Of a DNA stretch of 64,000 bases, positions 6,897 to 17,500 are shown piece after piece. The stretch spans positions 186,001-250,000 of the forward strand of contig NZ_VSFF01000004.1 of the NCBI RefSeq assembly GCF_008085905.1. Direction: 5' to 3'. The notes beneath the pieces were generated by a model. That model saw only the letters and a list, made by a program, of their open reading frames with translations. It did no database searches and was not told the origin of the DNA. Within the stretch, counting starts at the first letter, position 1, and every line of letters begins with the position of its first letter. Position numbers and translations under genes: made by a program. This stretch comes from Actinomadura syzygii. GTDB lineage: Bacteria; Actinomycetota; Actinomycetes; Streptosporangiales; Streptosporangiaceae.

Positions 6897-8507
6897 GTGG
6901 CCGATATCGATGCCCTGATAAAGAAGTACTTTGTTCAGCCCGACGACACGGATCCCCCTTCGGAGCCCCTGCCGGCCACATTCTCCGGCTGTCAGGTCAC
7001 CCCGCTGATCGACGGCGCCACCTACTTCGCCGACCTCAAAACGCGGATCGACGCCCTGGGCAACGGGACGCCGAGCCAGAACAGCGCCCAGTTCATCTAC
7101 CTCACCGGCTGGTGGCTCTGTCTCACCGGCCGCCAGCCCGCTCCCGGACACCCTGAGACCGGGGAGGCCCCGTTCTCGCTCGACGGCCCCGGAGCCCCGA
7201 ATCACCTGATCGACGTACTCAAGGCCAAGGCGCGTGCCGGAGTCGACGTCCGCGTCATGGGCTTCATCACGTGGGCCGGAATGGCCGACTACGGCATCCT
7301 CAGAACGTCGGTCCGGAAAAGGATAAAGATTCTCGACATCCAACTGGACACGTTGGCCTCCATCGACGGGTTGCGCAAGGAGCCCGCCCTCAAGGACAGA
7401 GCCTGCCTGATCATCATCGGGCACTCCGCCGGATCGTCTCATACCAAGATGGCGCTCGTCGGCGATGGCACCAGGGCCATCGGCTACACCGGCGGGCTCG
7501 ACCTGGTGGACGACCGCCACGGCGGCCAGCCGCACCCTCCCGGACAGTGGCACGACGTGCAGGCGAAGGTCGAGGGCCCGGCGGTTCAGGGGTTGTACGA
7601 CTTCTACCGCGCCATCTGGAACGAGAACGCGGACCGGAGGATCAAGTCCTTCCTCTCCGTCAAGGACAGGATCCCGAGCCACACGACCGCGACGACCCCG
7701 GTGCCGGCGCGCACCCTGCCGACGACGCCGGTGGGCGGGCATCACGTCCAGTCGCTGCGCACCGTGCCGCGTTTCAACTACAAGTTCACCAACAACCTGC
7801 CCGAGAACCCGAAGATCTCCTTCGCTCCCGACGGCCTGTTCGAGGTGCGCTCCGCCTGGTTCAACGCCGTCCTCGCCGCCGAGCGCTATGTCTACATCGA
7901 GGACCAGGGGTTCTGGTCGACCGACGTGATGACCTGGCTGAACCGCGTCCTCAAGATCCGCAACAATCTCAAGGTGGTCCTGCTCAAGGGGATCGCCGAC
8001 CCGAACGATCCGCCCTTCCCCGCGTACGCCGACGTCGCGCTGTGGGACGGTCTGCTCCACGATCTGAACGACCAGCAGCGCGGCCGGGTGCGCGCGTTCC
8101 TCAGCGACGTGTTCGTGCACACCAAGAGCACGATCGTCGACGACCACTGGGCGATCATCGGCTCGGCCAACGCGTTCCAGCGCAGTCTCTACACCGACAT
8201 CGAGCACTCGGTGGGCATCGTCGACGTGGACGGCGGGCTGGTGCAGCAGTACCGGACATTGCTCTGGAGCGACCACTTCCACCTGCTCGACCCGGCCGGC
8301 CAGCAGAAGATCGCCGACATCGACAAGGCGCTCAACGTCTGGGACCCCAACTGGGGCACGTCGGGTAGCCAGGTCACCCTGCCGCCCACCCTCAAACCGA
8401 TACTGCTCCCCTTCGAGGCGACGTTCCTCACCGACGAAGAGCAGGACAGACACGACCGTTACGAAGACGTCGACTCACGCGCGCCATGGGGGGGTTGCCT
8501 GCCATGA
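6897..8507 (+). CDS. Phospholipase D superfamily protein (two HKD motifs)
   Basis: 536 residues from GTG 6897, preceded by GGGGG at 6884-6888; a TTG at 6840 is possible but has no ribosome-binding site. Two HKD motifs are visible: SHTKMALVGD near residue 182, with GYTGG after it, and FVHTKSTIVDDHWAIIGSAN near residue 407. Such pairs form the single active site of phospholipase D, cardiolipin synthases and related phosphodiesterases, with the two histidines as catalytic residues. No signal peptide or membrane helix is seen, so the enzyme is probably cytosolic or non-classically exported. An insertion of about 80 residues (roughly 245-325) separates the halves. Its stop overlaps the start of the first giant gene by ATGA, so the two are translationally coupled. 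Substrate (phospholipid versus nucleic acid) cannot be told from sequence. Confidence 0.85.
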   Translation: MADIDALIKKYFVQPDDTDPPSEPLPATFSGCQVTPLIDGATYFADLKTRIDALGNGTPSQNSAQFIYLTGWWLCLTGRQPAPGHPETGEAPFSLDGPGAPNHLIDVLKAKARAGVDVRVMGFITWAGMADYGILRTSVRKRIKILDIQLDTLASIDGLRKEPALKDRACLIIIGHSAGSSHTKMALVGDGTRAIGYTGGLDLVDDRHGGQPHPPGQWHDVQAKVEGPAVQGLYDFYRAIWNENADRRIKSFLSVKDRIPSHTTATTPVPARTLPTTPVGGHHVQSLRTVPRFNYKFTNNLPENPKISFAPDGLFEVRSAWFNAVLAAERYVYIEDQGFWSTDVMTWLNRVLKIRNNLKVVLLKGIADPNDPPFPAYADVALWDGLLHDLNDQQRGRVRAFLSDVFVHTKSTIVDDHWAIIGSANAFQRSLYTDIEHSVGIVDVDGGLVQQYRTLLWSDHFHLLDPAGQQKIADIDKALNVWDPNWGTSGSQVTLPPTLKPILLPFEATFLTDEEQDRHDRYEDVDSRAPWGGCLP

Positions 8508-11500
8508 GCGGCAGCATGTTCCAGACCGTCAACGAGTACATCGGCCGCAAGTGGCCGCCCTTCCTGGGCGAGCCGCCCGCCCCCGACGTGCTCGACCACA
8601 TCTGGATCGAGCCGCTGTTCACCACCGCCGATGTCAACAAGGGCGGTATGGCCACCCGCCTCCTCTTCGAGCGGGAACTCGTCCTGGCCATGCCCGGCCT
8701 CGACGAGGTGAGCCTGGTGCTGGCCCCCGCCGGCGGCGACGGCGAGCCCGCCCAGATGGGCCTTGAGGTCGACATCCTGCCGAAGACCCTGCTGCGGCTG
8801 ACCGACGTACCCGTCGCGCTGCGCTTCGGGCCGAAGCTGCTGCGCCCCATGCGCAAGGTGAGCGGCGGCGGCTACGAGCCCGACCCCGGGCACCCGTTCG
8901 TCCAGCTCACGGTGCCGAAGATCAGCGGGACCGCCAGCGAGGACGGTATCAGGGCCGACACACCGTTCACCGCCGATCTGCCCTACCCGGTGCAGATCGG
9001 CGACACCGGGGTGGTGATCGACAGCGCCAAGGTCGGTTTCCACCAGGCGGGCGGCAAGACGTGCCTGGTGTTGCAGTGGAAGGAGGGCGCGCTCAGCAGG
9101 CTGCTCGGTCAGTTCGTCCCGAACCTGGGCGACCGCAGCCCGGCGGGCGAGCAGGACGTGACCCTGCGCCTGATCATCGGCGACGGCATCGAAGAGGCGC
9201 GCCTCGACTGGCAGGCGGCCGCCCCGGGCGCCGCCTTCGCGCTCCCCGGCCTGAGCGTGAACGTACCGGCGTCCAGCCGCTTCTCGCTGCTGCTGATGCG
9301 CCAGGGCGCGGGCCTCGGCCGGGCCGCGTTCGTCGTCACCCTGACGGGGACCGACCCGGTGACGGCGGGCAGCACCTTCGCCTGGGGGCGCGACGGCGAC
9401 CGCGAGCTGCACAACGACGAGCCGCCCCCGCCGCCCGACAAGCCGCTCTTCACCGTCGCGCTCAAGCCGCCCGCCGGGCCGCGCAGCCTGGTGCTGCTGG
9501 ACGTCGCGCTCGGCGCCGCGAAGCTGCCCGGCTTCTTCCACGAACTCGCGACGCCGATCCCTCCGCTCGACCTCACCGACCCGGCGGCCCTCTGCAAGCC
9601 CACGGTCTTCGACCCGGGTGACCTCCACGACGGCTGGACGGCCACGCTGAGCGTCAACCTCGACGCGGCCGGGGGGGCGTTCACGCTGCCCTTCCTCAAG
9701 CAGGGCCAGGGCGACGACTCCCAGTTCCTGCAGCTCTACACGAACACGCCGCTCACCGGGCTGCCGATCACCCTGCCCCAGGGCGAGGTGAGCTTCGACA
9801 TCGGGGTGCGGCTGCGCGTGCTGAGCCTCAGCTTCGACCTGCTGAGCCGCCTGACCTTCAGCCTCAGCACGTTCGCCCTCAAGGTCGACCACGACCAGGG
9901 GATCAAGCTGCGCTCCCCGGAGGCCGAGCGCGAGTTCCCCGACCTGTTCGGGCTGCGCTGGCGGTTCAAGGGCAAGGATCTCGGCGACAGGACGTTCCAC
10001 TACTTCACCGTCGCCACGAAGGACTACCACTACCAGATCCAGCAGCCCGAAGGGGCGGTGCTGGAGCTGGACTTCACGCGCGCCAGCGACGAGCCGATCT
10101 CCTTCAGCGTGAAGGACTTCGCCCTCACGCCGAAGGGCGTGAACCTCGCCGCCGCCGTCATCGACCGGCCGGCAAGGCTGAACGGCCTGCGCACGCGCTT
10201 CCGCTTCACCGACAGCGGCTTCGTGATCCGCGAGAACCGCATCGCCGACTTCACCATCGCGGGCTCGGGCCCGCTGCCGCCCGACCTCGTGGGCGACGCG
10301 ACGGCCGACATCGCCCTGCAGTTCGCGCAGCGGGACGGCGGCAACCTGACCCTGGTGCAGGGCGCCGCGAACCTGCGCGGCGTGAAGCTGCTCGATTGCA
10401 AGGGCACGCGCTTCCAGTTCTCGGTGGACGCCATCGGCCTGCGGTTCGTCGACGACGGCGCCTTCCATCTCTACTTCACCATCACCGGCTCTGCCCAGTT
10501 CGTGCTCGCGCCCGGCGACGACGCGGACGGGCCGCTCGGCCTGCTCGGCAAGATCCGCATCGACCTCGTCCAGTGCCCGCTCACCGGCGACGCGCGGGTG
10601 ATCGGCAAGCATGTGAAGTTCCTCGTCGAGCTGCCGAAGCCCAAGTCGTTCAGCTTCCTCGGCTGCTTCGAGATGGAGCTGCGCGCGATCGGCTTCGTCC
10701 CGCAGTGCGAGTTCTTCGACGGCGACGGGGCCATGCAGGTGACCGGCCAGCTGACGTTCGCGCAGGGCGCCGGTGACACGCCGGACTCCCGGCCCGACTA
10801 CCACCAGCTGTTCGTCGGCCTCCCGGCGCCGGGCGAGTTCGTCCCGCGCATCCACTTCACGCGCCTCGCGGTGAACCTGGCCATCGGCGCCGCCTTCAAG
10901 CTCAGCGGCGCCGTCGACTTCGTCGACGAGCCCGACCAGACCGGGCTGATCGGCGAGGGCGTCGTCCAGATCCACGGGCTGCCCACCATCGCCGCCAGCT
11001 TCGGCTTCCTGCGCGTGCGCCGCGGGCCCGGCTCGCCGTGGCTGCGGGCCTGGTTCCTGTATCTGGAGATCCGCCAGGTCAGCTTCATGATCCCGGTCAT
11101 CCAGATCTACCTGCGCGAGATCGGGATGGGCTTCGGCTACCGCTTCACGATCGCCGCGATCAAGGCCGCCGACGCCGAGAACGACGTCAAGAAGCTGCTG
11201 AAGACGCTGGAGGGCCTCTCCCGCACCCAGGGCGACCTGTCCAAGCGCGACCGCTGGGCGGTGGACCTGGAGGACGCGGGCGAGGACCCGCGCTGGACGA
11301 TCGTGCTGCGCGCGATGATCTCGCAGACCTCGGCGTCGGCGTCCCCGCTGCGCTACGAGGCGTCCGCCGAGGAAAAGCTCGCCTGCGTCTTCCTCGTCGA
11401 CGCGATCATCGCGTTCCGCAGCGACCTGACGTTCTTCATGTCGGTGCGCGGCTGGTTCAACACCAATTACGCCGACTACGTCACCAACAAGGACGGCGCC

Positions 11501-14500
11501 CGCGAGAACCCCATCCTCAGCGGGTTCGTGCTGCTCTCGCCGCGCCAGAAGCGCTTCCTCGCCCACATCTCCAAGCCGGAGGGCGGCAAGCCGGGCGTCC
11601 ACCCGCCGCTGCCCGACTTCGTCCGCGACGCGATCGCGAGCAGCCGCTTCTCGGCCACCCTGCTGATCGAGCCGGGCCTGTTCCACTACGAGCTCGGCTG
11701 GCCCAACATGCTGCGCTGGCACACCAAGCTCGGTCCGCTGGCGGTGGAGGTCGAGGGCGGGTTCATCTTCCGCGTCTCGACGACGGAGATGGTGCTCGGG
11801 ACGAGCTTCCTGGCCCGCGGGAGGCTGGAGCTGAGCGCCGGTGTCGACCTCGGGCTGGTCGGCATGCGGATCACCGCCACCGCGCGGGTCGCCTTCGGAG
11901 CGCGCTACATCGGCGTGGTCGACTTCCGGGACCCGTTCGGGAACTCGGCCGTGTACGGCGCGATCGGGCTGGAGGTGCAGATCACCTTCGCCATCGAGTT
12001 CTGGATCAAGATCCCGCTGGTCTTCACCACGATCAGGCTCTCGTTCAGCTTCAGTCTGGAGATCACGTTCAGTGCCGGGCTGGAGATCGGCGTCAAGGGG
12101 CTGAGCATCCCCGGCGTGCGGGGCGTCGGCACCGTCGGCGTCTCCTGCTGCGGCCACAGCCTCCAGGCCACCGTCAAGATCGCCTTCCAGGAGGACAACG
12201 TCCAGGCCGCCCTCGACCGGACGAAGGAGTTCCTGTCGCTGGGGCTGGAGGCCACCGAGGTCGAGCCGGTGCCGGGCACCGAGGGGGCGGTCGCCTTCAC
12301 GCGCAGCCTGGCCGCGCGCCGCGCCGCTCTGCCGCCGCGCGCCCTCGCGGCCGTCATCGGCGAGACGGCGGCGGTCGAGGCCGACGTGTTCCATGTGCCC
12401 GGCTACGTCCTCTTCGTGCTGCGCGACGCGCCGAGCTGGGACGACGAGCACCAGACCTACTTCGCGCTGCTGCCGCAGGGCGAACGGCTGCACCGCGACG
12501 CGCAGGGCGGGCTCGTCCTCGACGAGGACGGCTTCCCGGTGGCGGAGCCCGAGCTGGGCTTCCTGCCGCCGCCTCCCACCGAGGGCACTGTCGTCGGGAA
12601 GGACTTCGCGCTCCGCGTCCCGAAGCCCGCGGCCGGTGAGACCTACACGCTGCGGCACTTCGAGCCCCTGCCCGATCCGAAGTTCGTGGACGTGAGCGGC
12701 GCGGTCACCGCGGGCCAGCCGATCACCTGGGCGGTGAACTGGGCGGCGCGGCTCTACGCCGACGGGTCCGCCGAGCGCCGCGTCGTGAACCAGGCGACGG
12801 GGCAACCGAGCGATCCCACCCCCCTGCAGGACGGGCTCAGCCTGGCGCAGCACGTCGCCAACGCCTTCAAGCAGCAGTACACGGGCACGGACGCCCACCC
12901 GGTCGGCGACCCCGGCGCGCTGCCCGGCTACCGGCCCCCGGTCAGCGACCCGAGGGTGCAGAACCCGTCCGACAGCTCCTACGAGGCGGCGGTGCGCGGA
13001 GCGTACGAGCAGTTCAGCGGCTCGCCGTTCCTCAAGCGCGACCACCAGGAGCTCTACGAGCAGCTGCTGGAGGCGGCCTTCGACCCGCGCACGACGATCT
13101 ACGCCGCCGACGGCGCCGCCCAGGACGACGGCGACCCCGGCACCGTCAGCCCAGTCCAGGCCGACCAGCAGGCCCACCAGCTGCGCGGCGTGATCATCCA
13201 CGACATCGTGTCCGACCTGCGCGCGTTCCACGCCGAAAGCGACCAGACCAAGCGGAACCACCTGATCGCCCGCTCGCTGGCCTTCCAGATGGGGCTGGTG
13301 TTCGCGGTGAAGAGCGCCGACAACCACCGGCCCGCCTGGCTCGACCAGGTGGCGACCGGACTGGACGCGCAGCCGTCGATCAGCCAGCGTGAGAAGCCCG
13401 ACGCGACCGCTCCCGGCCCGACGAACGAGGCCGTGCGCTCCTTCAACGTCGCCCAGGCCCAGTTCAACCTGTTCCCGCCCGAGTTCGAGCAGGTGCGCCA
13501 GTACAGCGACGCGAGCACGATCGCCCTCGCCTGGGAGCTGAGCTGGCGGCGCCGGGCGAGTCCGGGGACGAGCCGGGTCCAGAACGACCCTGACCACCAC
13601 CTCGCCCACTACCTCGTGCGCAGGCGCGCCCTCGACGGCGACGAGGCGGAGCGCACCACCACGGTGAAGCCGGTCAAGGTGCTGCACCGCCACAAGACCG
13701 ACGTCGCCGGTGCCGCTGACGCGGCGACGCCGACAGACACCCTCTCGCTGCTCCAGCCGCGCTTCCAGATCGTCGACCACTTCCCCGACACGGCGGACGA
13801 CCGCGCCGCCCTGCCCCGCGAAGGGCGCGGCTACGTCTACACGATCATTCCGGTCGACTTCGCCGGAAACTCCGGGCGTCCGCTGACCTTGATCGCGACG
13901 CGCTACCCGAACACGCCGCCCGCGGTGCCGGTGGACGGCGATCTCACGGTGAGCTACAGCATCGCCCCGTCCGACGTCGACCCGGCGGGACCGGTGACGA
14001 CACCCCAGGTGATGCCGCCGCGGCAGGTGTACGTCGAGTGGAGCGAGCCCGCCCGCCAGGACGGTCCCGCGGTGCCGGTCCGCACCTACCGGCTGATCTT
14101 CCGCCGCGAGAGCACCGTGCCGATCGGCTCCTACGGCCTGGACAGCACGACCCAGCGCGGGCGGACCACCGGCCTGCCGACGTCGAACGCCCGCCCGCTG
14201 CCCACCGACGTCAAGATCGACCTCGATCACGTCTTCGGGCCCGCCGGTGCGCGCGCGGCGGTGATCCCGGTCGCCACGCTGCGCGAGCGGGGCCTCCTGC
14301 CGGACGGCGCGTGGCGCCCCGAGGCGTGGCGGGTCTTCTTCCAGACGATCTCCGACCGCGGCGTGCCCTCGGCCCTCGCGCCGGTGCAGCTCCTGCTCGC
14401 CGCCGAAGCGGTGGCCGCGCCGCCCACGTCCCCAGCGCCGACCGACCACATCGAGCACACGGGCAACCCGCGCGAGGAGCGCCGTCCCGCCGAGCTGGAG

Positions 14501-17500
14501 TGGCTGCCCCGCCCGACGGCGTTCGGCGTGGTGCTGCCCGAGGACGAGCGGGCCGAGCCGGGCCTCGCTCACATGCCGATGCCGCTCCAGAACATCGCGC
14601 AGTCCGAAGCCGAGGCGGCGGCCCCGTTCGTCTTCACCGGTGACATCGGCACGATCGTCGGGTTCCGGACGCATCCCCTGGGCATCCGGGCGATCCGCTT
14701 CCGCTGGAACCAGGGCCCGAGCGGCGACGCCGCATACCCCCTGGAGCTGAACGCCGGTTACCGGCTGTACGAGCTGAACATCGACGCGGCCACCACGGAC
14801 ACCTTCGCCAGCGCCGCCCGGCTCGCCGAGGAGCTGCGGCTCCTGCAAGAGGTCCAGATGCTCCCGGCCGACGACCTGCCGCTCGTGCCCGGCGACACGC
14901 TGAACACCAGCCAGTGGGAGGCGTGGTATCCCGGGGCCGTCCAGCGTCGGCGTCAGCCCGATCCGTCCGCCCAGGGCGTCCAGGACGAGCGCGGCCCCTG
15001 GTACTCCTGGCAGGACTCCTACCTCGAATGGCCGGAGTGGCAGGGCGTCACCCAGCCCGGCGGGAGGCGCGAGACGGCGCTGCATCCGCTGCTCGAACGT
15101 CTGGTGGAGCGGCTGCGCGGGATGCGTCCCGGCAGCGGCACCGACCCCCAGGGGCAGATTACGAACGGCTATGCCGCCGCGCTGCAGGCCAGCCCGCCGA
15201 CGCTGCCGAACGACCTGGCCGACTTCCTGGCGAACTGCCCGCCGGGCGCGGACCGATACGGCTGGGGCGCCCTCCAACGCCTCGGCCTGGCCGTGACGTT
15301 CAGCCTCCACGACCCCGACACGGGCGCCCTGCGCGGGCCGAAGCTGCTGGAACTGCTCCAGGGGCTCTTCACGAAGCTCGGCGGCGATGCAACCCCCGCC
15401 GACCCCGACGCCCCGGCCTTCGCCGCATTCCGCCGTCACCTGCACGTCGAGTTGCTGTTCCAGCAGGGGCGCAGCGTCCAGCTCAATCAGCGGCCCGCCG
15501 AGGGGGACGATCTGCTGGCGCTGGTCCAGATCAGCCTGCGGCCGACCGTCCGGCAGCGGCTGCGCTACCGCGCCGTCACCATCAGCGGACGCTCCAACGC
15601 CGACATCGAAGTGCGCTTCACGCTCACCGCGCCGTGCAGCCTGGTCGACCGGCCCGACAGCGGGACCGGCCAGTCGGAGCTCGAACCGCAGCCCTCCCCG
15701 ATCACCCGCACGATCAGGCTGCCGCTCAACGGCGAGGCGGCCCTGCTCCTGCGTGGCGCGACACTTCCCGCAACGATCGAGGTACGCCCGTCGGCCAAGC
15801 TCAGCGTGAATCCGAAGCCCTTCGCCCCGGCGATCGCGCCGCTGCTCAGCTACGACTCGGGCCGCAAGCTGCTCACCGCCACCACCATGCTCAGCGCCGC
15901 CCAGCTCAAGCTGCTGCGCCCCTCCCTCGCCGCGGCCGACGTGCAGGCCGCGCAGAACCTCGGCGGGACGGTCGGCAGCGAGGACTTCGGCCCGACCGAC
16001 GAGCGCACCAGCCACTTCACCGTCGCGACCGACGCGCTGGCCAAGGTGTTCGCCACCCCGGACGACACCGTGCCCGAGCACGTCCAGTGGCTACGGCTCA
16101 AGTACTACCTGGAGACGCTGAACAGCAACGACCCCAAGGTGCCGGACACCAGCAGGGTCGTCCTCCCCACCAACGAGACCGAGATCGCCAAGGCGCTGCC
16201 CGACGTGATCGCCTGGACGACACGCTTCTTCGACGCCAGCGGCGCGGTCTTCGCGGGCCCGGACGGGCTGGGCACGACGGGCGCCGGGCCCTGGGCCGCG
16301 ACGGCCTACCCGCGCGCGGGTTCGCCCGCGGTGGCGACGCCCGACGACGACGGGCGCCTGACCTACACCCAGCTGCTGGAGGACCGCTGGGCCCACACGC
16401 TGCGCTACTACTTCCAGCCCTACGGCCGCTACGACCTGCTCTGGCAGAGCCTGCGCCGCTCGCCCACGCTGTTCCCCGGCCGCGCCGCCGCCGAGGTCGA
16501 CGTCCCGGTCGTGAAGGTCGACCCCGCGGCGGGCGGGCTCGACGTGGTGATCGAGCGCACGCAGGCCGTCGACGCCCCGCTCATCCTCGGCTCGCGGCGG
16601 CTGGACGAGGCGGCCACCCCGGCCCGTCCACCGGCGCCGGGCGCGATCTGGGAGGTGATCGTCGCCCAGCACCACGAGCAGACCCTCGCCGAGCGCAACC
16701 AGACGCTCGTCCGCCAGCTCGCGTTCCGCCAGATCGCCTTCACCCTGCTGCGCCGTTTCGGCTATCCGAGCTGGTACTACTGGGTGCGCGGCTTCGCCGA
16801 GGAGCACCAGCGCGAGCTGCCCGTGCGCCTTGTCGAGGACGTGTACCCGCCCGTCCCCGACCAGCTGCCGAGCCGTCCGGACCATCTCGTCCTCGACGAC
16901 GCCGCCGACCAGGACGAGCTGCGCGGCCTCGACCTGCCCGAGCGCGTCGGCGACTTCTCGCAGGGCGTCCTCGCCCTGCAATGGCGGGCGCTGCCGTTCT
17001 ACTACGAACACCGTCTGCTGGTGATCGCCCAGACGGACGGCACCGTCTCGCCGATCAACAGCATCACCCAGCGCGACCTGACGTACCGCTCGCCGCTGCC
17101 GGGCGCCACCGTGACCGGCGCGGACATCGTGTGGCACCGGGTGCCGCCCTTCCCCGCCGGGACGCCCGGCGGTGGCCGGCTACGGGCCGACACGCGCGTG
17201 CGGACGATCACCATCCCGCTGCGCCCGTTCTGGGACAGCCTGCCCGACGAGGCGCAGCAGCGCTGGCCCGGCGAGAAGCCCGACCCGACAAGCGGCCCCG
17301 CGACCGCGCGCAAGCTCAGCGCCCTGCCCGATCCCGAGGTCGTCTACCAGATCGTCGAGCTGTTCAGCGGCAACATCGAGGTGCAGGCCGAGTGCTTCTT
17401 CGACCCGGTCACGAAGAAGTTCGCCCACCGCCAGCTCGGCAAACGCTTCCTGGTGTCGGGGACCACGCTGCTGCCACCGAAGGGTGCCCTCGACGACTTC

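Noticed and set aside
8459..16081. A 2,540-codon open frame on the minus strand opposite giant gene 1
   Set aside because: Its composition (Gly, Arg, Val, Glu, Leu, Asp repeats without domains) is that of an antisense shadow of a high-GC gene; the plus frame has start signals, operon overlap and recognisable segments.
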